Below are positions 49,165-58,620 of a stretch of DNA of 58,697 nucleotides, piece after piece. The notes beneath the pieces were generated by a model. The model was not told where the DNA came from, made no database searches, and was given only the letters and a program-made list of their open reading frames with translations. A program made the position numbers and the translations under genes. Source of the DNA: an uncultured Lachnospiraceae bacterium (GTDB lineage Bacteria; Bacillota; Clostridia; Lachnospirales; Lachnospiraceae); the NCBI GenBank assembly GCA_947623185.1, contig CANQGL010000007.1:1-58697 (forward strand), in the 5' to 3' direction. Each line of letters begins with the position of its first letter. Position 1 is the first letter of the stretch.

Positions 49165-50940
49165 TTATTCGTACTGTGAAGCGTACATCCGGTAATAACT
49201 TCCCTTCTGTCTCATAAGCTCTTCGTGCGTGCCCTGCTCGATCACGTCGCCGTGGTCCATGACGAGGATACGGTCGGCGTTCTGGACGGTGGACAGCCGG
49301 TGGGCGATCACAAAACAGGTCTTGCCGCGCATGAGCTCGCGCATCGCCTTCTGAACCTGCTGTTCGGTGTTCGTGTCGACGTTGCTGGTGGCCTCGTCGA
49401 GGATCAGCATCCGCGTATCGTACAGCATGGCGCGGGCAATCGTCAGAAGCTGCTTCTGGCCTTTGCTGATGTTGCCGCCGTCCTCGCTTATCACGGTATG
49501 GTAGCCCTCCGGGAGCCGCATGATGTAGCCGTGGATCCGCGCGGCTTTCGCGGCCGCCACCACTTCCTCCATCGTCGCGTTCTCGCGCCCGTAGGCGATG
49601 TTGTCGAAGATGGTCCCCCGGAACACCCACGTATCCTGCAGCACCATGGCGTAGGCGCGGCGCAGGCTCCTGCGGGTGAGGGTGCGGATCTCCTTTCCGT
49701 CCACCAGGATCTCCCCGGAATCGACATCGTAGAAGCGCATGAGAAGGTTGATTAACGTCGTCTTTCCCGCTCCCGTATGGCCCACGATGGCGATGGTCTG
49801 GCCCGGCTCGGCCTTCATGTCGAGATCGTGGAGAACGGTCTTTTTGGGCAGATAGCCGAAGGACACATGACGTGCCTCGACCGCGCCCTCCGGATGTGAA
49901 AGTTCGGCCGCGCCGTAGATATCCGCGGCCTCCTCGGGCTGGTCGAGCAGGTAGAACACGCGCTCGGCGGCGGCCAGAGCGGAGAAGATCTCGTTGATGA
50001 TGTTCGCCACCTCGTTGATCGGGCCGGAGAACTTGCGCGAATAGAGGACGAACGAGGAGATCTGGCTCAGATCCACGATATGAAACAGATAGAGGACGGA
50101 ACCGGCAAGGCCGATCACGGAGAGCCCCAGATTGTTGATGAGACCGATCGTGGGTCCCATGGTCATGCCCATCGAGTCGGCGTCGCGGTAAGCGTCCGCC
50201 GCCGCGTGGTTGATGGCGCTGAATTCCTCGCACACGCCGTCCTCGTAGGCGTAGGCGAGGATCGTTTTCTGCCCGGAGAACATCTCCTCGACAAAGCCGT
50301 TCATCCGCCCGTAGGCGGCGCTGCGCTTGGCGTATAACGGCCGGGTCTTCCGGCCCATATAGCGGGTGTAGAGGATGGAGACCGGGATCGTGGCCGCCAT
50401 GCAGACGACGAGGACGGGCGAGATATAGCACATCATGAGAAACGATCCGGCCACCGTCACCACGCTGGTGAGGATCTGCACGATGTCGGTGGAGAGGCTG
50501 GTGCCCACCACGTCGATGTCATAGGAAACACGGCTGATGATGTCTCCGGCCTGGTTGCGGTCGAAGTAGCGCACGGGGAGCGTCATCAGCTTGTCGAACA
50601 CGTCCTTGCGCATCATCTGCGCGATGCGGCGGCTGACCCGCATCATGCCCAGATTGACAAAGAGCGAGAGCAGGCTCCCGCCCACATAGGTGATCAGCAT
50701 CCAGCGGGCGTAATAGAATACCCGCTCAAAATTAACGGCACCCGCACCCGCCGCGGCCTCGCCGATCGCCTTCCCGGCGAAGGACGGACCGAGGAGATTG
50801 CCGATGTTGCTGGCAAAGGCGCAGATCAGCAAAAACAGTACCGCAAGGCGGTAACGGGCGAGATACTTTAAGATACGGCGCATCGTTACCCGCGCGTCTT
50901 TCGGCTTTTCGCGGCCGCCGCGGTCCCCGCGTCCCGGCAT
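49165..50940 (-). CDS. ABC exporter half-transporter with the catalytic ATPase site
   Basis: A 591-residue fused membrane/ATPase protein. Six membrane helices (about 25-330) precede an ATPase with Walker A GHTGAGKTT, Walker B MLILDEATSNVD (catalytic Glu present) and switch His in VIAHRLSTV. Its signature reads ISKGQ instead of LSGGQ. Together with the next gene, this forms an asymmetric heterodimer like TM287/TM288 or BmrCD: this subunit supplies the good Walker B, the partner the good signature. AAGGAGATGAG precedes the ATG, 18 bases after the partner's stop. Drug or lipid export is likely; the substrate is unknown. Confidence 0.92.
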   Translation of the reverse strand: MPGRGDRGGREKPKDARVTMRRILKYLARYRLAVLFLLICAFASNIGNLLGPSFAGKAIGEAAAGAGAVNFERVFYYARWMLITYVGGSLLSLFVNLGMMRVSRRIAQMMRKDVFDKLMTLPVRYFDRNQAGDIISRVSYDIDVVGTSLSTDIVQILTSVVTVAGSFLMMCYISPVLVVCMAATIPVSILYTRYMGRKTRPLYAKRSAAYGRMNGFVEEMFSGQKTILAYAYEDGVCEEFSAINHAAADAYRDADSMGMTMGPTIGLINNLGLSVIGLAGSVLYLFHIVDLSQISSFVLYSRKFSGPINEVANIINEIFSALAAAERVFYLLDQPEEAADIYGAAELSHPEGAVEARHVSFGYLPKKTVLHDLDMKAEPGQTIAIVGHTGAGKTTLINLLMRFYDVDSGEILVDGKEIRTLTRRSLRRAYAMVLQDTWVFRGTIFDNIAYGRENATMEEVVAAAKAARIHGYIMRLPEGYHTVISEDGGNISKGQKQLLTIARAMLYDTRMLILDEATSNVDTNTEQQVQKAMRELMRGKTCFVIAHRLSTVQNADRILVMDHGDVIEQGTHEELMRQKGSYYRMYASQYE

Positions 50941-50958
50941 AGGCTCATCTCCTTTCCT

Positions 50959-52716
50959 TTAACTCAGCGAGCCCATCTGGGCCTGATAGATCGACTGGTA
51001 CGCGGGACAGGTTTTCAGCAGGTGCGCATGGTTCCCGTAACCAATGCAGCGCCCGTCGTCCAGCACGAGGATGTTCGTCATGCCCTGGACGGAGCTGACG
51101 CGCTGGGCAACCATGATCGTCGTGGTGTCCCGGCGGCGCGAAAAGATCGCCTTCCGCAGAGAGGCGTCGGTCTTATAGTCGAGCGCGGAGGACGAATCAT
51201 CGAGGATCAGAATCTGCGGGTTCCCGGCCAGAGCGCGCGCGATCAGAAGCCGCTGCTTCTGTCCTCCGGAGAGGTTGGCGCCCTTGATGGCCGCCTCATG
51301 CTCCAGTCCGTCCGCCAGACCGTCGATGAATTCGGCGGCCATGGAGTCCTCGACCGCGCTGCGTGTCTCCGCCTCCGTGAGCTCGCGTCCGAATTCGATG
51401 TTGCGCCGCAGCGTGTCGTTGAAAACCATATCGTTCTGGAAAACGACGCCGAATTTGCGGTGAAGCTCGTCCTTTTCGTAGGTGCGCACGTCGCGCCCAT
51501 CCACATAGACGGCCCCCTCGTCGGCGTCATAGAAACGCATGAGAAGATTGAGGATCGTGGATTTTCCGCAGCCGGTGGAACCGATGATCCCGAGGCTTTC
51601 CCCTTTTTTAATTGTGAAACTGATATCGGACAGGCACTTTTCGCGCCCGCTTCCGGCGAACGCCTCCTTCGCGTCGGTCGCCGTCTCCCCGTAGCTGAAA
51701 CTTACATGCTCGAAGCGTATAAAGCCGTCTCCGGACGGGGCATTTGTCTCTTCCTCCGCAAAAACGCGCTGCTCCGTCCCGGCCTGCAGCACCAGGTCGA
51801 TGCGGTCGGCGGAGGCGGACGCCTTGCTGAACATCATGAAGATGCGGTTCATGCCCATGACGCCCATCATGATCATATTGAAGTAAGTCAGGAAGGCCAG
51901 GATCACGCCGGATTTCATCGCGCCGCTGTTGACGCGGTACGCTCCGGCGATGACGACCAGAGCCAGACCGCTGTTTAGGATCAGCTGCATGGAGGGGGTG
52001 GGGATGGCCATGACCGTGCTGGCGTGGATGTCGCTCTCCGCCATGGCGTCGTTGGCGAAGCCGAAGCGCCGCTTTTCATACTCCTCTTTGGACAGTGCCT
52101 TTACGACCCGGATGCCGGTGATGTTCTCGCGCATGATGCGGACGACGTCGTCGAGGCGCTCCTGCACGCGGTTGTAGAGCGGGATGCCGTAGTATGAGAC
52201 GCCGATGCAGATCGCGATCAGGACCGGCAGCAGGACGCAGAGGATCATCGCCAGATGGAAATCCATGATCATCGCCACGATGACGCCGCCCAGCATGAGG
52301 ATCGGGGCCCGGACACAGATGGTCTGCACGGACTGCATACAGGACTGGACGTTATAGCTGTCGCTCGTCATGCGGCTGGTCAGACTGGGAAGCCCGAACG
52401 CGTCGAACTGCGAACCCGACAGGTTCACCGTCTTCGTGAACAGTTCCTGGCGCATGTCGTAGGCGATGTTGTGGGCGTTCTCGACGCCCCTCCGGTTCGC
52501 GGTCACGTTCAGAAAACGCGTTATGACCGCCATCACGGCCATCAGCGCGCCCCAGAACAGCACGGGGCCGAGCCGCCCGAGCGGGACGACTTCGTCGATA
52601 ATGTGCTCCAGTATGTACGGCAGCATCAGCTCCGTCATGGTCCCCGTGAGTTTGGTCGCCATAACGAACGTCACGCTGCCGCGATAACGGTTCAGATACC
52701 GGAAGATCAGGTTCAA
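50959..52716 (-). CDS. ABC exporter half-transporter with the degenerate ATPase site
   Basis: A 585-residue partner of the preceding subunit, transcribed first. Membrane helices (about 15-310) are followed by an ATPase with Walker A GSTGCGKST and the canonical signature LSGGQKQR, but Walker B reads ILILDDSSSALD: the catalytic Glu is Asp. That is the usual division of labour in heterodimeric exporters. AGGAGG precedes the start. Confidence 0.92.
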   Translation of the reverse strand: MNLIFRYLNRYRGSVTFVMATKLTGTMTELMLPYILEHIIDEVVPLGRLGPVLFWGALMAVMAVITRFLNVTANRRGVENAHNIAYDMRQELFTKTVNLSGSQFDAFGLPSLTSRMTSDSYNVQSCMQSVQTICVRAPILMLGGVIVAMIMDFHLAMILCVLLPVLIAICIGVSYYGIPLYNRVQERLDDVVRIMRENITGIRVVKALSKEEYEKRRFGFANDAMAESDIHASTVMAIPTPSMQLILNSGLALVVIAGAYRVNSGAMKSGVILAFLTYFNMIMMGVMGMNRIFMMFSKASASADRIDLVLQAGTEQRVFAEEETNAPSGDGFIRFEHVSFSYGETATDAKEAFAGSGREKCLSDISFTIKKGESLGIIGSTGCGKSTILNLLMRFYDADEGAVYVDGRDVRTYEKDELHRKFGVVFQNDMVFNDTLRRNIEFGRELTEAETRSAVEDSMAAEFIDGLADGLEHEAAIKGANLSGGQKQRLLIARALAGNPQILILDDSSSALDYKTDASLRKAIFSRRRDTTTIMVAQRVSSVQGMTNILVLDDGRCIGYGNHAHLLKTCPAYQSIYQAQMGSLS

Positions 52717-52785
52717 GAAAATTCCTCCTTTGTGCTGCCGAAACGGTCCCCCAGACTTTATTCTACTAGAGATTTCCCGAAAAAG

Positions 52786-54384
52786 TCAACCCCTGTGTTC
52801 CCGGTGGAACAGAAGCAGCATGAGCAGGTAAACGGCGCAGACGGCGCCCGCCCGGAAGGCGGTCGTAAAAAACGGCGGCAGGGCGTCTGAAAACGGCAGG
52901 CTTTCCGGGAACAGGCGGAAGATCCCGAGCGCGACGGCAAGGCAGAAGACCGGCTTTACGATCACCTCCCACGCGTCCGGCCGAAAACGCACGGCCTTCA
53001 TCAGGGAAAAGAAGTGCAGGAGCGAGAGCGTAAGTTCCCCGGCCAGCATACCCCAGAGACAGGCGGCGATCCCGAAGCGCGGGATCCCGAAATACACGAA
53101 GAGAAGGCGTATGAGGATGGCAAGCAGGTTGTGAAGAAAGGTGGCGCCGGTCATGCCGAGTCCGTTTAGGACACTGCCGAGCGTGGTGGAGAGGTACAGG
53201 AATGGGCAGAGCCACGCGAGGACCATGATGAAAACGCCGGCCGCCCTGTTGCGAAACACCTGCGTTCCGATATCATTTCCAAAAACGGTAAAAATACCAA
53301 TACAGAGAATACCCATATAGAGGCTGTATCTTAAAGATACGGCGACGCTCCTTTCGATGCCCGAGTCGTTGCCCGCGGACTGCGCCCTGGCGACGGAAGG
53401 CAGCAGGACGACGGCCAGCGAATTGACGAGCGCCGAGGGAAACATGATAAAGGACATGGACATGCCGGTGAGAACGCCGTAGATACCGACGGCCTGCGCG
53501 CGGGTCAGTCCGAAGACGACCAGGCGGCTGGGGATCAGGACCGCTTCGGCGCTCTGCAAAAGGTTCATGACGAGACGACCGGCCGCAAGCGGGGCCGCCA
53601 GGACCGTAAGGGAGCGAAAGAGCGGGATCGTATCGCGGACGGCGCGGAAGATGGAACTGGCGGAGAAACGGCAATCGGGATCGGCGGGAAGCCCACTTCC
53701 GGGATCATGACCGGGTCCGTCCTCTCGGTTATCAGAGGCCGCCTTTTTTTCGAACAGGAGAAAGGAGAGCACCGCAAAAAACGCCGATCCGGCTTCTCCG
53801 ATGACGAGCCCGGCCGCCGCCATCATGGCCGTGGGTTCGGTCCCTCTCCGGCGACAGACATCCGCGATCAAAAAGACGGCGGACATGCGAACGAGCTGTT
53901 CGGCGAGCTGGGATGCGGCGGGGATATGTACCTTCTGCTTTCCATAATAATAGCCGCAGACGCAGGCGTGGACGGCCGTGATCGGGACCGCGCACGCCAA
54001 CGCCGAAAGAAGATCCGCGCAGCGGGGCTCCAGAAGGACAGCAGAGGCGATAAGATCCGCGTTTTTGCGGATCACTCCGGCGATGGGGAGCGCCAGTGCG
54101 AGCGAGAGGAGCAGGCCCGTCCGAAGGATCTTTTCGGCATGTTCGGGTTCGGAGGCCGTCAGACGGGAGACCGCGGTCTGGATCGAACCGGCGCAGAGCG
54201 AAAAGCAGATCCCGTAGACGGGAAAGATCATCTGATAGAGGCCGAGGCCCTCCGCGCCGATCGTGCGCGAGAGAAAAATACGGTAAAAGAATCCGAGAAA
54301 ACGGGAGGCAAAACCGGCGGCCGTGAGCGTCAGTGCGCCCGCGATCAGGGTATGACGTTTTATAAAGTCAGACACAAAAGCCAT
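52786..54384 (-). CDS. SpoVB/MurJ-type polysaccharide flippase
   Basis: A 532-residue protein with about 14 membrane segments, opening with LIAGALTLTAAGFASRFLGFFYRIFLSR and followed by GLYQMIFPVYGICFSLCAG, typical of SpoVB and related MOP-superfamily lipid-linked-oligosaccharide flippases. A hydrophilic cytoplasmic loop (about 215-240, DNREDGPGHDPGSGL) is larger than usual. In sporulating Firmicutes such proteins serve spore cortex or envelope synthesis; which of several paralogues this is cannot be said. Confidence 0.87.
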   Translation of the reverse strand: MAFVSDFIKRHTLIAGALTLTAAGFASRFLGFFYRIFLSRTIGAEGLGLYQMIFPVYGICFSLCAGSIQTAVSRLTASEPEHAEKILRTGLLLSLALALPIAGVIRKNADLIASAVLLEPRCADLLSALACAVPITAVHACVCGYYYGKQKVHIPAASQLAEQLVRMSAVFLIADVCRRRGTEPTAMMAAAGLVIGEAGSAFFAVLSFLLFEKKAASDNREDGPGHDPGSGLPADPDCRFSASSIFRAVRDTIPLFRSLTVLAAPLAAGRLVMNLLQSAEAVLIPSRLVVFGLTRAQAVGIYGVLTGMSMSFIMFPSALVNSLAVVLLPSVARAQSAGNDSGIERSVAVSLRYSLYMGILCIGIFTVFGNDIGTQVFRNRAAGVFIMVLAWLCPFLYLSTTLGSVLNGLGMTGATFLHNLLAILIRLLFVYFGIPRFGIAACLWGMLAGELTLSLLHFFSLMKAVRFRPDAWEVIVKPVFCLAVALGIFRLFPESLPFSDALPPFFTTAFRAGAVCAVYLLMLLLFHREHRG

Positions 54385-54472
54385 GCAAACACCGTGAGGG
54401 CAACCGTTACAGCACTCTATGTGAGAATGGATCCCGATATTAATAAAATTTTCTTAAAAATTCCGATTTCTA

Positions 54473-54502
54473 TTGAAAAAGCCGGGGAATATCATATATA
54501 AT
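54473..54502 (+). promoter_or_regulatory. Promoter of the iscS-iscU-mnmA operon
   Basis: TTGAAA (54473-54478), 18 bases, TATAAT (54497-54502). The leader of about 85 bases contains a 7-bp stem-loop (CCGGCGG/CCGCCGG, 54516-54535). No T-box or IscR-type site is recognised. Confidence 0.65.
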
Positions 54503-54592
54503 GTAGGGTAGCTTTCCGGCGGACGGTTCCGCCGGGAGGCAAAAGAAACAGTAGATGAGGCTTTTAACCTGCATTTACGGAAAGGCGGAACT

Positions 54593-55792
54593 ATGAAAAA
54601 GGTAATTTACCTTGACAACGCAGCTACGACAAAAACGGATCCGAAGGTCGTAGAGGCGATGCTCCCGTATTTTACGGAGCATTACGGAAATCCATCTTCC
54701 GTGTACGAGTTTTCAACACCGTGCAAAGAGGCAATGGCCCATTCCAGAGAGATCATCGCGAAAGCTCTGGGAGCGGACGAAAGTGAGATCTATTTCACGA
54801 ACGGCGGGACCGAGTCGGACAACTGGGCTCTGACGGCGACGGCCGAAGCGTACGCTTCCAAGGGCAAACACATCATCACGACGAAGATCGAACATCACGC
54901 GATCCTTCATACGGGCGAATATCTGGAAAGCCGCGGCTTCGAGGTCACATACCTGCCGGTGGACGAGTACGGGATGGTGAGCCCCGAGGAGCTCGAAAAG
55001 GCGATCAGACCGGATACGATCCTGATCTCGGTGATGTTTGCCAATAACGAGATCGGAACGATCGAACCGATCAAGGAGATCGGCGAGATCGCGAAGAAAC
55101 ACGGGATCCTTTTCCACACGGACGCGGTACAGGCGTTCTGCCATGTGCCGATCAATGTGGATGAGTACCACATCGACATGCTGAGCGCCAGCGGCCACAA
55201 GCTCAACGGACCGAAGGGCGTAGGGTTCCTTTACATCCGTAAGGGGCTCAAGCTGCGCTCCTTTATCCACGGCGGCGCGCAGGAGAGAAAACGCCGCGCG
55301 GGTACGGAGAACGTGCCCGGCATCGTCGGTCTCGGGAAAGCGGTCGAACTTGCGCTCGCGAAAATGGATGAATGCGCGAAGAAGGAGACCGAACTGCGCG
55401 ATCATCTGATCAGCCGCATCATGGCCGAGGTGCCGTATGCCCGCTTAAACGGACATCCGACGAAGCGGCTCTCCAACAATACAAACTTTGCGTTCCAGTT
55501 CATCGAGGGCGAATCGCTCCTGATCATGCTCGACATGAACGGGATCTGCGGTTCCAGCGGTTCGGCCTGCACGTCCGGCTCGCTCGATCCGTCGCACGTT
55601 CTTCTGGCGATCGGCCTGCCGCACGAGATCGCGCACGGCTCGCTGCGTCTGACGTTGAGCGAAGAGACGACGCTGGAGGACATCGACTTTACGGTCGACT
55701 GCGTGAAACAGATCGTGGAACGCCTGCGCTCCATGTCCCCGCTCTATGAGGACTTCGTGCGCAGCAGAGAGAAGAAGGACAGCAAGGCGTAA
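54593..55792 (+). CDS. iscS: Cysteine desulfurase (NifS/IscS type)
   Basis: A 399-residue PLP enzyme that frees sulfur from cysteine. Visible landmarks: YLDNAATTKTDPKVVEAM, TEHHAILHTGEYL-like segment TKIEHHAIL, the PLP Lys in SASGHKLNGPKGVGFLY, GGAQERKRRAGTENV, and the active-site Cys in SSGSACTSGS. It heads an operon with the scaffold IscU and the tRNA thiolase MnmA, so the sulfur can go to Fe-S clusters and to 2-thiouridine. AAAGGCGG precedes the start. Confidence 0.95.
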   Translation: MKKVIYLDNAATTKTDPKVVEAMLPYFTEHYGNPSSVYEFSTPCKEAMAHSREIIAKALGADESEIYFTNGGTESDNWALTATAEAYASKGKHIITTKIEHHAILHTGEYLESRGFEVTYLPVDEYGMVSPEELEKAIRPDTILISVMFANNEIGTIEPIKEIGEIAKKHGILFHTDAVQAFCHVPINVDEYHIDMLSASGHKLNGPKGVGFLYIRKGLKLRSFIHGGAQERKRRAGTENVPGIVGLGKAVELALAKMDECAKKETELRDHLISRIMAEVPYARLNGHPTKRLSNNTNFAFQFIEGESLLIMLDMNGICGSSGSACTSGSLDPSHVLLAIGLPHEIAHGSLRLTLSEETTLEDIDFTVDCVKQIVERLRSMSPLYEDFVRSREKKDSKA

Positions 55793-55806
55793 GGAGGAAA
55801 TTCAAT

Positions 55807-56247
55807 ATGTATTCGGAAAAAGTTATGGACCACTTTCAGCATCCCAGAAACGTGGGTGAAATAGAGGACGCCAGCGGCGTGGGAACGGTCGGGAACGCCA
55901 AGTGCGGCGACATCATGAGGATGTATCTCGACATCGACGACGAGTCGCATATCATCAGGGACTGCAAGTTCAAGACCTTCGGATGCGGCGCCGCCGTAGC
56001 GACGAGCAGCATGGCGACCGAGATGGTGAAGGGGAAGACGATCGAAGAGGCTCTTTTAGTGACGAACAAGGCCGTCATGGAAGCGCTCGACGGACTTCCG
56101 CCGATCAAGGTACATTGCTCTCTGCTTGCGGAGGAGGCGATCCACGCGGCCCTCTGGGACTATGCCGAAAAGCACGGGATCAAGATCGAGGGACTCAAGA
56201 AACCAAAGTCCGACATCAGCGAACATGATGCGGATGAGGAATACTGA
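55807..56247 (+). CDS. iscU: Fe-S cluster scaffold (NifU/IscU type)
   Basis: A 146-residue scaffold with three conserved cysteines: [20 protein letters not shown] and [10 protein letters not shown], starting with the usual [18 protein letters not shown]. It has a hydrophilic C-terminal extension ([16 protein letters not shown]). It is 14 bases after iscS with AAGGAGG, and 2 bases before mnmA. Confidence 0.95.
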   Translation: MYSEKVMDHFQHPRNVGEIEDASGVGTVGNAKCGDIMRMYLDIDDESHIIRDCKFKTFGCGAAVATSSMATEMVKGKTIEEALLVTNKAVMEALDGLPPIKVHCSLLAEEAIHAALWDYAEKHGIKIEGLKKPKSDISEHDADEEY

Positions 56248-56249
56248 AA

Positions 56250-57326
56250 ATGAAGAAAAAAGTAGTGGTTGGCATGTCAGGCGGCGTCGATTCTTCGGTC
56301 GCCGCCTGTCTGTTAAAGGAACAGGGATATGATGTGATCGGCGTCACCATGCAGATCTGGCAGGAGGAAGATCATGTCAGCGAGGAAGAGAACGGCGGAT
56401 GCTGCGGTCTGAGCGCGGTCGAAGACGCGCGCCGCGTGGCGTGGACGCTCGGCATTCCTTACTATGTCATGAATTTCCGCCGGGAGTTCAAGGAGAACGT
56501 CATGGACTATTTCTCCGACGAGTATCTGCGCGGCCGGACGCCGAATCCGTGTATCGCGTGCAACCGCCATGTCAAGTGGGAGGCGCTTTTGGAGCGCAGC
56601 CTGGAGATCGGGGCGGACTATATCGCGACCGGTCATTACGCGCGGATCCTGAAGCTGCCGAACGGGAGATATACGGTCCAAAACTCGGTAACGCGGGCGA
56701 AAGATCAGACGTACGCGCTCTATAACCTGACCCAGGAACAGCTTTCCCATACGCTGATGCCGATCGGCGACTACACGAAGGACGAGGTCCGGAAGATCGC
56801 CGAGGACAGGGGGCTTGCGGTCGCAAAAAAGAAGGACAGCCAGGAGATCTGCTTCATTCCGGACAACGATTACGCCGGATACATCGACCGCACCGCGTCC
56901 GAGGTGCCCGGCGAGGGCAATTTTGTGGACAAGTACGGCAATGTGCTTGGACGTCATAAGGGGATCACGCACTACACGGTCGGCCAGCGGAAGGGGCTCA
57001 ACCTCTCCATGGGACGCCCGGTCTTTGTCACGGAGATCCGCCCGGAGACGAACGAGGTCGTGATCGGGGACAATGGCGACGTCTTTTCCGACTCGCTGGT
57101 CTGCTCGAACTTAAACTGGATGGCCGTCAACGGTCTGGACGGGAAGGAGCGCGCGGTGACGGCGAAGATCCGTTACAGCCATCAGGGAGCGCCCTGCGTG
57201 ATCCGGGAGCTTCCGGACGGGACCGTATCCTGCCGGTTCGACACGCCGCAGCGGGCGATCACGCCGGGCCAGGCGGTGGTATTTTATGAAAACGACTATG
57301 TGCTGGGAGGAGGAGTGATCCTATGA
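56250..57326 (+). CDS. mnmA: tRNA-specific 2-thiouridylase MnmA
   Basis: A 358-residue enzyme that thiolates U34 of Lys, Glu and Gln tRNAs. It has the PP-loop [15 protein letters not shown], the first catalytic Cys in [12 protein letters not shown], and the second in [25 protein letters not shown] and [10 protein letters not shown] at the C-terminus are standard. It probably takes sulfur from the IscS encoded two genes upstream. It overlaps the amidase-like gene by 4 bases. Confidence 0.96.
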   Translation: MKKKVVVGMSGGVDSSVAACLLKEQGYDVIGVTMQIWQEEDHVSEEENGGCCGLSAVEDARRVAWTLGIPYYVMNFRREFKENVMDYFSDEYLRGRTPNPCIACNRHVKWEALLERSLEIGADYIATGHYARILKLPNGRYTVQNSVTRAKDQTYALYNLTQEQLSHTLMPIGDYTKDEVRKIAEDRGLAVAKKKDSQEICFIPDNDYAGYIDRTASEVPGEGNFVDKYGNVLGRHKGITHYTVGQRKGLNLSMGRPVFVTEIRPETNEVVIGDNGDVFSDSLVCSNLNWMAVNGLDGKERAVTAKIRYSHQGAPCVIRELPDGTVSCRFDTPQRAITPGQAVVFYENDYVLGGGVIL

Positions 57327-58543
57327 AGAACAGGACGCAGCACGGGAACCGGATCGGTCTGCTGATCGCGGTTCTGTTTGCCATGTCCGTTCTTTCCGGA
57401 TGCAAGACCTCGAAATACCAGCCGGTGGATGTCGAAAGGATCACCGCCGCGGCGGAGCGGGAACCGGCCGTGCCCGAAACGGCGGCGGAGGACGAAGCGG
57501 CAGAAGCCGCGGTCCGGGATACGATGGCCGCCGAGAGCGAAACGCCCGGGACCGGGGAAGATACGGAGACGGAAACGGCCGGATCCGAAACGCCGGAGGC
57601 CGAAACCTCCCCGGCGGAGGAGGACCGGTACGAACCGGCCGACGAGACGGTCATCGTGACGGCCGACGTCCTGAATATCCGCACTGAGGCGGACCAGAAC
57701 GCGCCGATCTACGCCCAGATGAAGAAGGGGACCTACCTGCACCGCACCGGGACCTCCGATGAATGGAGCCGTATCCTCTATGAGGGAAAAACCTGCTATG
57801 TCGCGACTTCGATGATCGAACCGCGCGAAAATCCGGCGTCCGAACCGGGGATCGCCGGGATCGGGCTATGGGGCGATCCCGCGGGCGGGGCGTCCGGCAC
57901 GCCGTTCAACGGACATACCGTGGCGGTGGACGCGTGCTACCAGGCGAAGGAAAACACCGAGCGGGAGCCGATCGGCCCTTCCTCCGACACCATGCGGGAA
58001 AAGATGGACGAGGGCGCGACGGGGACCGTGACCGGGGTGAAGGAGAGCGAACTGACGCTCACGATCGCCCGCAAGCTGAAACTCGAGCTGGAGGACCGCG
58101 GCTACGAAGTGGTGATGACGCGGGAGAGCAACGACGTGAACATCAGCAATTCGGAACGCGCCGAGATCGCGAACGTGAGCGGGGCGGAGATCTTTATCCG
58201 GCTCCAGGCGAATTCGATGGAGAACTCGGGCGTTTACGGGGCGCTCACGATGTGCATGACGGCGCAGAATCCCTACAACGCCGGACTGCATGACAAAAGC
58301 TACCGGCTTTCCAAGCTGATCGTCGATTCGATCTGCGGGGAGACGGGCACCAAGAACCGCGGCGTCCAGGAGGTGGACAATTCCGGCGCGATCAACTGGA
58401 GCCAGATCCCGGTGTCCGATGTGGCGATGGGATTTTTAAGCAACCCGGATGAGGACCGCTGGATGCAGGATGACGGCTACCAGGAAAAAATCGTGACCGG
58501 GATCGCGGATGCGGTCGATACCTATTTTGCAACCGAAAATTAA
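57323..58543 (+). CDS. SH3-domain lipoprotein with a degenerate amidase_3 domain
   Basis: A 406-residue lipoprotein: signal with lipobox VLSGC (Cys27), an acidic low-complexity linker (about 30-105), a bacterial SH3 domain (about 108-168; [20 protein letters not shown]), and an amidase_3 domain (about 198-403). In active members the zinc-binding and catalytic residues lie in DPGH, a Glu, HAN and VEMG. Here they read DACY (Tyr206 for His), Glu243 kept, LQAN (Gln295 for His) and VAMG (Ala368 for Glu). The fold is otherwise well preserved ([18 protein letters not shown]). It is probably a peptidoglycan-binding pseudoenzyme or regulator rather than an active amidase. Confidence 0.85.
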   Translation: MKNRTQHGNRIGLLIAVLFAMSVLSGCKTSKYQPVDVERITAAAEREPAVPETAAEDEAAEAAVRDTMAAESETPGTGEDTETETAGSETPEAETSPAEEDRYEPADETVIVTADVLNIRTEADQNAPIYAQMKKGTYLHRTGTSDEWSRILYEGKTCYVATSMIEPRENPASEPGIAGIGLWGDPAGGASGTPFNGHTVAVDACYQAKENTEREPIGPSSDTMREKMDEGATGTVTGVKESELTLTIARKLKLELEDRGYEVVMTRESNDVNISNSERAEIANVSGAEIFIRLQANSMENSGVYGALTMCMTAQNPYNAGLHDKSYRLSKLIVDSICGETGTKNRGVQEVDNSGAINWSQIPVSDVAMGFLSNPDEDRWMQDDGYQEKIVTGIADAVDTYFATEN

Positions 58544-58584
58544 AAATTTTTCATTTTCCTACTACACAAAATCGAAAATTCATG

Positions 58585-58590
58585 TATAAT
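58585..58590 (+). promoter_or_regulatory. -10 box of the tRNA-Ser gene
   Basis: TATAAT 30 bases before the tRNA in an AT-rich stretch; no good -35 hexamer is seen at 17 bases. Confidence 0.5.
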
Positions 58591-58620
58591 AGAAGGGCGG
58601 ATCACAGAATCCCATCCTCA

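Noticed and set aside
49001-50431. 476-codon open frame on the minus strand
   Set aside because: It lies wholly across the ABC exporter gene in another frame, has an Arg/Gly/His-rich composition typical of shadow frames in GC-rich DNA, and no ribosome site or homology.
57323-57700. Acidic low-complexity stretch as a separate gene or frameshift
   Set aside because: It is continuous with the lipoprotein signal upstream and the SH3 domain downstream, so it is a linker.
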